DNA from: JALQXV01 sp964540445
GTDB taxonomy: Bacteria > Patescibacteriota > Saccharimonadia > Saccharimonadales > 2-12-FULL-41-12
NCBI GenBank assembly: GCA_964540445.1
Contig: CAZIMF010000013.1
Coordinates: 1-18,399 of the forward strand
Direction of reading: 5' to 3'
DNA length: 18,399 nucleotides
Part shown: positions 12,908 to 18,399 of the stretch, in pieces
How positions within the stretch are numbered: the first letter of the stretch is position 1
How the letters are laid out: every line of letters starts with the position of its first letter
Notes under the pieces: generated by a model
Databases searched by the model: none
What the model was told of the DNA's origin: nothing
What the model saw: only the letters and a program-made list of their open reading frames with translations
Program-made: the position numbers and the translations under genes

Positions 12908-14263
12908 ATGAATAGACAGCAAAAGCTGGTTATTATTGTTAGCATCTTAGCTTCATTTGTGGCATTCTTGGATGGTTCAATTATTAATGTCGCACTGCCG
13001 GCAATATCCAAAGAGGTTGGCGGCGGTTTGGCCTCTCAGCAGTGGATTGTTGACGCGTATCTTATTACGCTAGGTTCTCTAATATTACTGGCCGGATCAT
13101 TGTCAGATATTTTTGGTCGCAAAAAAGTACTCGCAGCCGGATTGATAGGTTTTGCCATAGCCTCGATTTTATGTGCCGTTGCGCCGAGTAGTCTATTTCT
13201 TATTGGCGCACGTGCTATTCAAGGAATAGCCGGTGCATTAATTGTGCCGAGTTCCCTTGCTCTTATCATGTCGTCATTTTCTGGTGCTCTTCAGGGAAAA
13301 GCCATTGGTATCTGGACGGGCTGGACGGGAATATCCTTTATCGTTGGTCCGGTTTTAGGTGGCTTACTGGTTGATGCTGGATCATGGCGCTGGATTTTTG
13401 CGATTACCATTCTACCGATGGTTGTTACGCTATGGCTGATGCGCTCACTGGCGCCCGAGCCGACTCAAAAGAAACGAGCGAAAGTTGATAGTCTGGGTGC
13501 TGTGCTGGGAATCATTGGGCTAGGCGGTCCGGTATATGCACTTATTGAGCAACCACATTACGGTTGGGGCAGCCCACTTATTTATCTGCCTATACTTATT
13601 GGCGTCATTGCCTTTACCCTATTTGTCCAGCACGAACGCCATACCGCGCAGCCTATGCTGCCACTTAGATTATTCAAAAATCGTAACTTTAGCGTAGGAA
13701 ACCTGGCCACGATCGCTATTTACGGCGGCCTATCGGTGGCCACATTTTTAATTATTATCTTCATACAGCAAGTTGGGGGTTATTCTGCAGTTCAGGCGGG
13801 CACAGCCTTAATACCGGTTACTATTATTATGTTTTTACTGTCTGGCCGTTTTGGAGAACTGGCTGGCAAGCTTGGTCCACGTCTATTTATGGCAGTCGGC
13901 CCAATCATTGCTGGAATCGGTTTTTTACTTATGCTACGAATCGGCGAACAGGTTCACTATTGGACTCAATTGTTTCCTGGAATTATAATATTTGGACTTG
14001 GGCTATCAATTACGGTAGCCCCACTAACCACCGCAATTTTAGGCTCAATCAATCCAAAACAAGCCGGCATTGGTTCGGCCGTTAACAATGCAATTTCTAG
14101 AATAGCCGGGCTGGTTGCCATCGCGCTCGTTGGGGTTATTACAGGGCCAGTGCTGACTCTGGCTGGTTTTAGGCGCGGAATCATCGTAATGGCTGGCCTG
14201 CTTATCGTTGGTGGAATAATTTCAGCTATTGGTATTCAGAACCACACCATCACAAAAAAATAA
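12908..14263 (+). CDS. MFS drug exporter, DHA2 (14-TM, EmrB/QacA-type)
   Basis: This is a 451-residue proton-driven efflux pump of the major facilitator superfamily, DHA2 family. It has LDGSIINVALP in TM1 (21-31, motif D1), motif A GSLSDIFGRKK (64-74) between TM2 and TM3, motif C GISFIVGPVLGG in TM5, and about 14 hydrophobic segments including the extra central pair. I take M at 12908 as the start. An ATG at 12872 is in frame (12 more polar residues, MICDYWRILENN) but has AAGGA only 2 bases away and lies before the -10. The usual substrates are amphipathic drugs or dyes; this one's are unknown. No terminator hairpin is obvious after the TAA. Confidence 0.92.
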   Translation: MNRQQKLVIIVSILASFVAFLDGSIINVALPAISKEVGGGLASQQWIVDAYLITLGSLILLAGSLSDIFGRKKVLAAGLIGFAIASILCAVAPSSLFLIGARAIQGIAGALIVPSSLALIMSSFSGALQGKAIGIWTGWTGISFIVGPVLGGLLVDAGSWRWIFAITILPMVVTLWLMRSLAPEPTQKKRAKVDSLGAVLGIIGLGGPVYALIEQPHYGWGSPLIYLPILIGVIAFTLFVQHERHTAQPMLPLRLFKNRNFSVGNLATIAIYGGLSVATFLIIIFIQQVGGYSAVQAGTALIPVTIIMFLLSGRFGELAGKLGPRLFMAVGPIIAGIGFLLMLRIGEQVHYWTQLFPGIIIFGLGLSITVAPLTTAILGSINPKQAGIGSAVNNAISRIAGLVAIALVGVITGPVLTLAGFRRGIIVMAGLLIVGGIISAIGIQNHTITKK

Positions 14264-14324
14264 GCAATTCCAATGCCTCTAGTTCTAGCAATCAGTACTA
14301 CAAAGTAAAAGTTAAAGCGATGAG

Positions 14325-15344
14325 TTAATTTTTTAGGCTTAGGGTAAAGAATTCAGCGGCGTTATTGCCGGCAATACCTTCTATTTCGCTTGGGTGGAGG
14401 CCTTCGGCCTGCAGGGCTTGCTTAATTAAAGCAATTTTACCGACTGCGTTAAGCTCCCGTGGTGTGTCGGGAAAGCGGGGTTTAAGCTCGCCGGCTTTTG
14501 CAAGCTGAGTTATGAGCCATTCCGTTGTTGCTTTCCACTCTCTTATACCACGCTTTTTATAAATAGCATCACTGCCTATTGCGACTGCGTGGGGTCCGAG
14601 TCTTTTTGCCGCCTGAACCGTCTGCGTTATAAAAGGCGTAAGGCTGTCATCTGTTTCTGAAAGGCCAAAAGTGAGAGCGTATATACCAACTATGCCTTGT
14701 GCATCGGCAATTCTTTCTAGTACATCCCACGGCAGATTGCGCAGATTATTTATATGAGACATATCGCCGTCGTATAACTCAAATACTCCGCCATGTGAAG
14801 CAAGTACCGGCAGATTCAAGCCCTCTGTTTCGCGAAAATCTAACAGATCCCGGGCAGTCTGATGGCCCAAGTGTGATAAGTCGATGATAAGACCAACGTC
14901 TGCGCAGTCTAGTAAAAACTGCCTCCCTTTGTCGGTCAGTGGGTTTACCGGGCTGGTGTAACCGCTACCGAGCGGGTGGTCGGCATCTTGGTAGGCTGGA
15001 GTTATAACGCGCACGCCGTGGCTATAAAACTCATGCAGCATGTCACTATCTACGTCAAACGGAGTTTCTTGTAGGCCTAGGATAATGCCAGTGGTATGTG
15101 AATCTTCAAGACCTTGGAAGTCATCAGCTTTTTCAATAATTTTTATATTTGGCTGGCCTTCGAGCATCATGCGAGTGCGTTCCAGGCTTGGGAAACGTTC
15201 GGTACCCTGCAGAATATCCTCCCCTCGCTTGAGCATCGGCGGTACGGCAGTAACGTGCATCACATCAAGGTGCTTGCCGAGTTGCGGGTCTGCTTCGGGA
15301 GGAGTACCCTGAGGCGACAAAAACCCTAACGTATCAATTCTCAT
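14325..15344 (-). CDS. M19 (renal dipeptidase)-type amidohydrolase, atypical metal site
   Basis: The 339-residue TIM-barrel protein is of the membrane dipeptidase (M19) family. It keeps the DLSHLG motif (H158), SHGG (H184, usually SHS), the NNLRNLPWDVLERIADAQGIVGI block (199-221), AIGSDA (D259) and a late GNNAAEFF motif, with E93 as a possible bridging carboxylate. The N-terminal H-x-D metal pair of classical M19 enzymes is missing: the protein starts MRIDTLGFL where VDGHNDL would be expected. It may be mononuclear, use another ligand set or be a non-peptidase relative. There is no signal peptide. It has its own strong leaderless promoter. Confidence 0.85.
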   Translation of the reverse strand: MRIDTLGFLSPQGTPPEADPQLGKHLDVMHVTAVPPMLKRGEDILQGTERFPSLERTRMMLEGQPNIKIIEKADDFQGLEDSHTTGIILGLQETPFDVDSDMLHEFYSHGVRVITPAYQDADHPLGSGYTSPVNPLTDKGRQFLLDCADVGLIIDLSHLGHQTARDLLDFRETEGLNLPVLASHGGVFELYDGDMSHINNLRNLPWDVLERIADAQGIVGIYALTFGLSETDDSLTPFITQTVQAAKRLGPHAVAIGSDAIYKKRGIREWKATTEWLITQLAKAGELKPRFPDTPRELNAVGKIALIKQALQAEGLHPSEIEGIAGNNAAEFFTLSLKN

Positions 15345-15350
15345 CTGTTA

Positions 15351-15379
15351 ATCATAGCATAAAACAAGCAAATAGTCAA
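15351..15379 (-). promoter_or_regulatory. full leaderless promoter of the M19-type gene
   Basis: On the minus strand TTGACT (15374-15379), a 17-bp spacer ending TGC, and TATGAT (15351-15356), followed by 6 bases and the ATG at 15344. Both hexamers are near consensus. The clearest example of the leaderless type in this window. Confidence 0.82.
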
Positions 15380-15418
15380 CACGTGCCGACTTTAGTTTAA
15401 ATTATACGTTGGAAGAAC

Positions 15419-15613
15419 TTAACGCAAACCAAGGTATAAAAAAATGCTACCTAGGATAGCAAAAACGATCATACCGTGTACTTCATGTTCAGGTGAGTGC
15501 CACATGTGTCCAACACGCAAAAACCAATGATTATATCCGTATTTAATCTGTAAGATATCTCTAATAATATGAACAACGCAGAAAACCGCAATGCACAAGA
15601 AGATTATTTTCAT
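15419..15613 (-). CDS. small 2-TM membrane protein, 64 aa
   Basis: The protein has two membrane segments (about 2-20 and 45-62) around a loop with NHWFLRVGHMWHSPEHEVHG, unusually rich in His and Trp (five His in about 20 residues), which could bind a metal or haem. I chose the ATG at 15613 because TGCTATGAT ends 7 bases before it, fitting the leaderless pattern. An in-frame TTG at 15643 would precede that promoter. The family is not recognised. Confidence 0.72.
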   Translation of the reverse strand: MKIIFLCIAVFCVVHIIRDILQIKYGYNHWFLRVGHMWHSPEHEVHGMIVFAILGSIFLYLGLR

Positions 15614-15620
15614 TACGTTT

Positions 15621-15629
15621 ATCATAGCA
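15621..15629 (-). promoter_or_regulatory. extended -10 of the 64-aa gene (leaderless start)
   Basis: TGCTATGAT on the minus strand, 7 bases before the ATG at 15613. GTTACA 18 bp upstream of the hexamer is a fair -35. Confidence 0.7.
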
Positions 15630-15722
15630 AAGACAATAAACAACTGTAACTTACGCTACCGCAGTAGTCTCGAACCATATATACTGCTAATCAAATAACC
15701 GTAAGCCAAAAGGAAAACAGCT

Positions 15723-16319
15723 ATGGAACTAAACCAAAGAGGCTTCTCGTTAATTGAGGGGCTATTAATAGTTATTGCACTTACCTTGATTGGTGGTGTT
15801 GGGTTCTATGTAGTCAGTGCAAATAAGGACGATAAGAATGAGGCTCCCACATCGAGCGAACGTACACAGCCCACCGAATCTAAGGTAGTAGAGAAAAAGG
15901 TTGAATATATAGAGTTTAAAGATTTAGGTTTTAAGATTAAGAAAACCGATAAGATGCAAGACTGGTCTTATCTAGATGACCCGCAAGTGCCAAAAACTAA
16001 GTACGTACAGAGTGCGGATCATGTTAAAAAAATTGACGAATGTAATAAAGGGGGAGATGCATACGTACAAGCTAATGACACTCCATCAAGTAAATCTTTT
16101 GTAGCTTTTTCTAGAGTCGACGGTACATACAAAGAAGGAGATATAGTTGGTGGTGCCGAAGTGGTTAAGCAATTCGATAGTTTTTTCATAACCATCGGCT
16201 ACCCTAACGGCGGCTCACCTTGCTTCAATGAAAAAGGCGTAGGTTATCCTGTGATGCGGTCTCCAGAGGGTGCTCAAGAAACAATGAAAGAAGCTCTAAA
16301 AACCGCAGAAAAAATATAA
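15723..16319 (+). CDS. type IV pilin-like protein (prepilin N-terminus)
   Basis: The 198-residue protein has the prepilin signature NQRG then FSLIEGLLIVIALTLIGG. A prepilin peptidase would cut after G7, leaving F1 and the conserved E5. The hydrophobic stalk (8-31) is followed by a charged linker (33-58) and a globular part (60-198) with two Cys (107 and 167) that may form a disulfide. It is likely a minor pilin or pseudopilin on the cell surface; no other pilus gene is in the window. AAAGGAAA precedes the ATG. A TATACT at 15680-15685 is the best -10. The head domain is not recognised. Confidence 0.83.
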   Translation: MELNQRGFSLIEGLLIVIALTLIGGVGFYVVSANKDDKNEAPTSSERTQPTESKVVEKKVEYIEFKDLGFKIKKTDKMQDWSYLDDPQVPKTKYVQSADHVKKIDECNKGGDAYVQANDTPSSKSFVAFSRVDGTYKEGDIVGGAEVVKQFDSFFITIGYPNGGSPCFNEKGVGYPVMRSPEGAQETMKEALKTAEKI

Positions 16320-16329
16320 AATAAAAGAC

Positions 16330-16367
16330 CCATGCTACTGAAGCCAAAATGCTTATGGTAGGCATGG
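16330..16367 (-). terminator. minus-strand terminator after the RmlD-like gene
   Basis: Read on the minus strand, CCATGCCTAC pairs with GTAGCATGG (one bulge) across a 19-nt loop, followed by GTCTTTTATTTTATATTTTTT. It can end the RmlD-like transcript about 100-140 bases after its stop, or a separate small RNA. The T-run overlaps the 3' end of the plus-strand pilin-like gene. Confidence 0.6.
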
Positions 16368-16466
16368 TACATTCTAATTGGAACCTTATCCTGCCAGAGC
16401 TAAGCCGTTGGGTACAGTTAAACAGGGAGGCACCAGTTATTAGTTACTCTACCGTTATAGATTAGA
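16344..16466. repeat. intergenic element copy 1
   Basis: This gene-free stretch shares ordered blocks with 17420-17531: CCAAA, GGTAG, ATTCnAATTGG (16371-16381), TATCCT (16387-16392), AGAGCTA (16396-16402), CG and TGG at identical spacing, and a weaker match up to TTAGA. The 25 bases from TATCCT to TGG match 18 of 25 without gaps. Its function is unknown. It lies just after the RmlD-like gene's stop. Confidence 0.6.
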
Positions 16467-16468
16467 AC

Positions 16469-17320
16469 CTAAGAGTAATCTTTCTTTATCTGAATCAGAG
16501 CATCATCATAACTCGCATAAGGATAGCCAGAACTAATAACTTTACTAACATCAAGCGCACTATTGCTAGGCCAGCCAGCTTCCTTGCCGTCTGACACAAC
16601 AAGATTCTTGTCCAGGCCAATCGTATTAGCAACATCTTGCATAAAATTATACCAAGTCGTAACTTTGTCGACCCCTAGATTTAGCAGTATCTGCTTATCT
16701 GAATCATTCGCAATGTAGTAGTTAAAGGTTGCACAGATATTATTTATTAGAGTGGGCCTGAACAGCTTTATTGAGTCGCAATGAATTTTCTGCCCGCCCG
16801 TCAAGGCTTTTATTGCATCAGGGAATTGCTTTTTACGTCTATAGTTTTTGTTTATGCCTACAAAACGGTGCCCTCTAATAATCAAGTTGGGTAGTCCAGA
16901 ATGCATTACAATATCTTCTGATAAAACCTTTGATTCACCATAAGGGCTCCGAGGTATACGCTTATCGGTCTCTTTGTACCCACCGTCTTCTTTGCCTCCG
17001 TACACAGCTTCAGTGCTAGTAAAGATGAAAGGAATGTTAGATTCTCGGGCAAGTTCAACTAGGTTCTTGGTGATAGCTGGGTTAGTATGTGTGATAGTTT
17101 GAGCTGTAGATTCGTCACGTCCAATATCCGCTGCTGTATGAATAATGTAATCAGGTTTAAAATCTCTGAATGTTTGCTTAACCTTTTCAAAGTCGAGCAT
17201 ATCGACTGGATTAGTCGAGCTAGCTCTAGATAGGCCGAGGATATCATAATCATTCCCATATAATTCTATGAACTTAGAGCCAAGGTAACTCGAGCCACCA
17301 GTTAGTAGTATCTTCTTCAT
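16469..17320 (-). CDS. extended SDR, dTDP-4-dehydrorhamnose reductase (RmlD)-like
   Basis: This is a 283-residue nucleotide-sugar-type reductase. The Rossmann loop is TGGSSYLG (7-14), TSTEAVYGG (101-109) holds the catalytic Ser/Thr, and Y127 and K131 (YGESK) are the catalytic pair. The family average is about 290 residues. The start is ATG at 17320, because TGTTATAGT ends 7 bases before it and MKKILLTGG is the expected N-terminus. An in-frame ATG at 17437 would add 39 unrelated residues crossing a hairpin. No other rml gene is nearby, so the substrate (dTDP-rhamnose or another sugar) is uncertain. It is flanked by the two copies of the intergenic element. Confidence 0.87.
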   Translation of the reverse strand: MKKILLTGGSSYLGSKFIELYGNDYDILGLSRASSTNPVDMLDFEKVKQTFRDFKPDYIIHTAADIGRDESTAQTITHTNPAITKNLVELARESNIPFIFTSTEAVYGGKEDGGYKETDKRIPRSPYGESKVLSEDIVMHSGLPNLIIRGHRFVGINKNYRRKKQFPDAIKALTGGQKIHCDSIKLFRPTLINNICATFNYYIANDSDKQILLNLGVDKVTTWYNFMQDVANTIGLDKNLVVSDGKEAGWPSNSALDVSKVISSGYPYASYDDALIQIKKDYS

Positions 17321-17327
17321 AACTTTA

Positions 17328-17336
17328 ACTATAACA
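17328..17336 (-). promoter_or_regulatory. extended -10 of the RmlD-like gene (leaderless start)
   Basis: TGTTATAGT on the minus strand, 7 bases before the ATG at 17320, with CGGACA at 16 bp as a moderate -35. There is no Shine-Dalgarno. Confidence 0.65.
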
Positions 17337-17382
17337 AACAACCAGATAGTGTCCGAACCTAAATAACGGAGGTGATAATAAA

Positions 17383-17412
17383 ATAGAGATTCACTGCTTA
17401 GTGAACCTCTAT
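17383..17412 (-). terminator. hairpin terminator on the minus strand upstream of the RmlD-like gene
   Basis: ATAGAG-A-TTCACT and AGTGAA-C-CTCTAT form a 12-bp stem with one mismatch and a 4-nt loop. On the minus strand it is followed by TTTATTAT. It would end a minus-strand RNA covering the element at 17420-17531, before the RmlD-like promoter. On the plus strand there is no T-run. Confidence 0.6.
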
Positions 17413-17419
17413 CTGTTAT

Positions 17420-17531
17420 CCAAACTTGGTAGCCCAAGTAAATTCGAATTGGGGCAGTATCCTAGAAGAGCTATCTCGATGGCAGGCTGTAAACCTATTA
17501 CAATAGTAACTATTAATACGATGGGTTAGAC
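17420..17531. repeat. intergenic element copy 2
   Basis: The second copy of the element described at 16344-16466: CCAAA, GGTAG, ATTCGAATTGG (17442-17452), TATCCT (17458-17463), AGAGCTA (17467-17473), CG (17477-17478) and TGG (17480-17482). It ends about 10 bases before the ATG of the next plus-strand gene, and is followed on the minus strand by a terminator hairpin. Confidence 0.6.
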
Positions 17532-17540
17532 TACGGTAAT

Positions 17541-18137
17541 ATGCTCCAATCAAAAATATTGAACTTTCAAATATCCAAAAGAAAAGCTGTTGTACTTACA
17601 TTGACTATAGTTTTAGCAGAAGTTTTGGTCATAGCTTTTCCCGCCGTCCTGATTTCAAATAAGAATGATGTTATTAACAGTAGGAATAATGAAATTTCTT
17701 CTCTTAGAGATAAAATTACTACTGCAGAAAATAAAACAGGCGAAAAACAGGCAAAATTAAATGAAATTGCATTTGCCGTACATCCTGAAAGTGATTATGC
17801 GGAATTTCGCAAAAAAGCATTTATCAAATTATTCCAGGAAAGGTATCCAGACGTCGTCTTTAATGAGAATGACATGCTTCTGGTAAGGGTTTTTAATACG
17901 ACCTCTTTTAGAAATGCTGACCCATTATTTGCGCCCATTCAGAACGACGATATTCTTATATTTGATGGCAGACTTGCAAAAAATAACGAAAAAATCCCAG
18001 TGGCTATCATTAGACCTCGTGAGCAAAAGGCGGTGGTTAGTGAATTAATTTCAGCACAATCTATCGCTTTGGCTCGTTCTGGCAATAAATCTCAGAGTAT
18101 ATTTGGCCCAACCCCAAATTACTTCAGTCAACAATAA
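17541..18137 (+). CDS. single-pass membrane protein with coiled coil, unknown function
   Basis: The 198-residue protein has a short basic cytoplasmic N-terminus, one membrane segment (about 17-39), a charged coiled coil (42-75, with the sequence NSRNNEISSLRDKITTAENK), then a globular external domain (76-185) with DDILIFDGRL and KIPVAIIRP, and no Cys. I do not recognise the family. The layout recalls small divisome or envelope scaffold proteins. There is no Shine-Dalgarno. TAGACT (17527-17532) 8 bases before the ATG may be a weak -10 within the end of the intergenic element, so the start could be leaderless. Confidence 0.78.
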   Translation: MLQSKILNFQISKRKAVVLTLTIVLAEVLVIAFPAVLISNKNDVINSRNNEISSLRDKITTAENKTGEKQAKLNEIAFAVHPESDYAEFRKKAFIKLFQERYPDVVFNENDMLLVRVFNTTSFRNADPLFAPIQNDDILIFDGRLAKNNEKIPVAIIRPREQKAVVSELISAQSIALARSGNKSQSIFGPTPNYFSQQ

Positions 18138-18143
18138 CAAAAG

Positions 18144-18162
18144 ACCTTAGATTTACTGAGGT
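18144..18162 (-). terminator. small hairpin sharing sequence with the 16330 terminator
   Basis: ACCTTAG (18144-18150) and CTGAGGT (18156-18162) form a 7-bp stem with a 5-nt loop. On the minus strand it is followed by CTTTTGTTATTG. The blocks AAAAGACC (18139-18146) and AAAATGCTTAT (18163-18173) recur at 16323-16330 and 16346-16356 with almost the same spacing, so this is a partial copy of the same module. Confidence 0.5.
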
Positions 18163-18177
18163 AAAATGCTTATATTA

Positions 18178-18300
18178 GCGGAGACAGGACAGCGCACTTC
18201 GTGCTTCTCCACTCCGACGTGCTCAGTGCAAGCACTTGCGCGCGTCCTCACTCTGCCGAACCTCCGTTCGCTAGCACTCACTTGACGGTTCTCGGCTTGC
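18178..18300. other. GC-rich tract of short hairpins beside the tRNA
   Basis: This roughly 120-bp stretch is clearly richer in G+C than its surroundings and is packed with small inverted repeats, for example GCAC-TTC-GTGC, AGTGC-AA-GCACT and CGAA-CCTC-CGTTCG. A reading frame crosses it but runs into the tRNA antisense strand and is not a real gene. The tract could be the body of a structured RNA or a REP-like repeat cluster. Confidence 0.4.
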
Positions 18301-18308
18301 TCATTACC

Positions 18309-18336
18309 AAAATAAAAACCCCTTCTTTCGAAGAGG
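18309..18336 (-). terminator. intrinsic terminator of the tRNA gene
   Basis: On the minus strand CCTCTTC-GAAA-GAAGGGG (18319-18336, one G-T pair) is followed by TTTTTATTTT (18309-18318). It starts 9 bases after the tRNA CCA end. Confidence 0.85.
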
Positions 18337-18345
18337 CTCTTATTT

Positions 18346-18399
18346 TGGTAGCGGGGGCAGGACTCGAACCTGCGACCTTGTGGTTATGAGCCACACGAG
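18346..18399 (-). tRNA. tRNA with CAU anticodon (elongator Met or Ile2), 5' part outside window
   Basis: The minus strand reads anticodon stem TGTGG, loop CTCATAA (anticodon CAU at 18386-18388), stem CCACA, variable loop AGGTC, T arm GCAGG-TTCGAGT-CCTGC, acceptor strand CCCCGCT, discriminator A and an encoded CCA (18346-18348). The anticodon stem lacks the three G-C pairs of initiator tRNA, and position 72 can pair normally, so it is not the initiator. Whether it is Met or the lysidine-modified Ile2 needs the missing D arm and acceptor 5' strand. Confidence 0.93.

Noticed and set aside
17321..17437. N-terminal extension of the RmlD-like protein from 17437
   Set aside because: The extra 39 residues cross a terminator-like hairpin and the promoter, and Rossmann proteins of this type begin at MKKILLTGG.
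17420..17460. Possible tRNA T arm (CCCAA-TTCGAAT) in element copy 2
   Set aside because: The 3' half of the stem is displaced and no anticodon or D arm can be placed on either strand.
16344..17531. Integron attC sites around the RmlD-like gene
   Set aside because: GTTRRRY cores exist, but I found no paired RYYYAAC at the right ends and no integrase is in view, so it is kept only as an alternative for the repeated element.
18201..18389. 62-codon plus-strand frame ending GAGLEPATLWL
   Set aside because: Its 3' part is the antisense of the tRNA gene, a well-known source of false proteins, and the rest covers hairpin repeats and the tRNA terminator.

Overview
The window looks like part of a small-genome bacterium of the Patescibacteria/CPR type, most likely a Candidatus Saccharibacteria (TM7)-like lineage. 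The reasons are a secreted LysM plus resuscitation-promoting-factor-like muralytic enzyme, a type IV pilin-like protein, a DUF5667-like anti-sigma factor, many short single-purpose genes, tight spacing and moderate-to-low GC. TGA is used as a stop (for example at 2001-2003 and 12002-12004), so the code is not the UGA=Gly code of Gracilibacteria/SR1. The taxonomic call is inference. No integrase, transposase, CRISPR array or rRNA is visible.

Layout. 1-3172: the 3' end of an unknown plus-strand gene, then a minus-strand operon of an about 8-TM membrane protein, an 87-aa protein, a soluble PAS histidine kinase and a single-domain response regulator. 3370-4152: a good promoter and a roughly 125-nt leader before the LysM/Rpf-like enzyme. 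4160-6800: minus-strand genes for small proteins, a flavodoxin-fold reductase, a 4-TM protein and a short-chain dehydrogenase. 6855-10280: an envelope or metal-stress-like island. It holds a SHOCT protein with a membrane-anchored cupredoxin (minus), a 48-aa protein (minus), an exported helical protein with a His/Gly tail (plus), and an OmpR-type response regulator with its membrane histidine kinase (plus). Four promoters here carry a tandem motif close to TCTCAG-N5-TCTCAG with an 11-bp period, which suggests one autoregulated regulon. 10277-12004: an exported PepSY protein divergent from an ECF sigma factor/anti-sigma pair, across a perfect 13-bp-arm palindrome that reads as the same ECF-type promoter on both strands. 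12057-15344: a 3-TM protein, a FAM173-like membrane methyltransferase, a 14-TM drug exporter and an unusual M19-type peptidase. 15419-18399: a small membrane protein, a pilin-like protein, an RmlD-like reductase flanked by two related copies of an unidentified intergenic element, a single-pass coiled-coil protein, a GC-rich hairpin tract and the 3' part of a CAU-anticodon tRNA.

Two themes recur. First, at least six genes have an extended -10 element placed 6-7 nt before the ATG with no Shine-Dalgarno, so their mRNAs are probably leaderless. Second, this short stretch holds three signalling circuits (a PAS kinase/receiver pair, an OmpR-type two-component system and an ECF sigma/anti-sigma system), most of them tied to envelope proteins. 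This suggests the region senses and responds to conditions at the cell surface.
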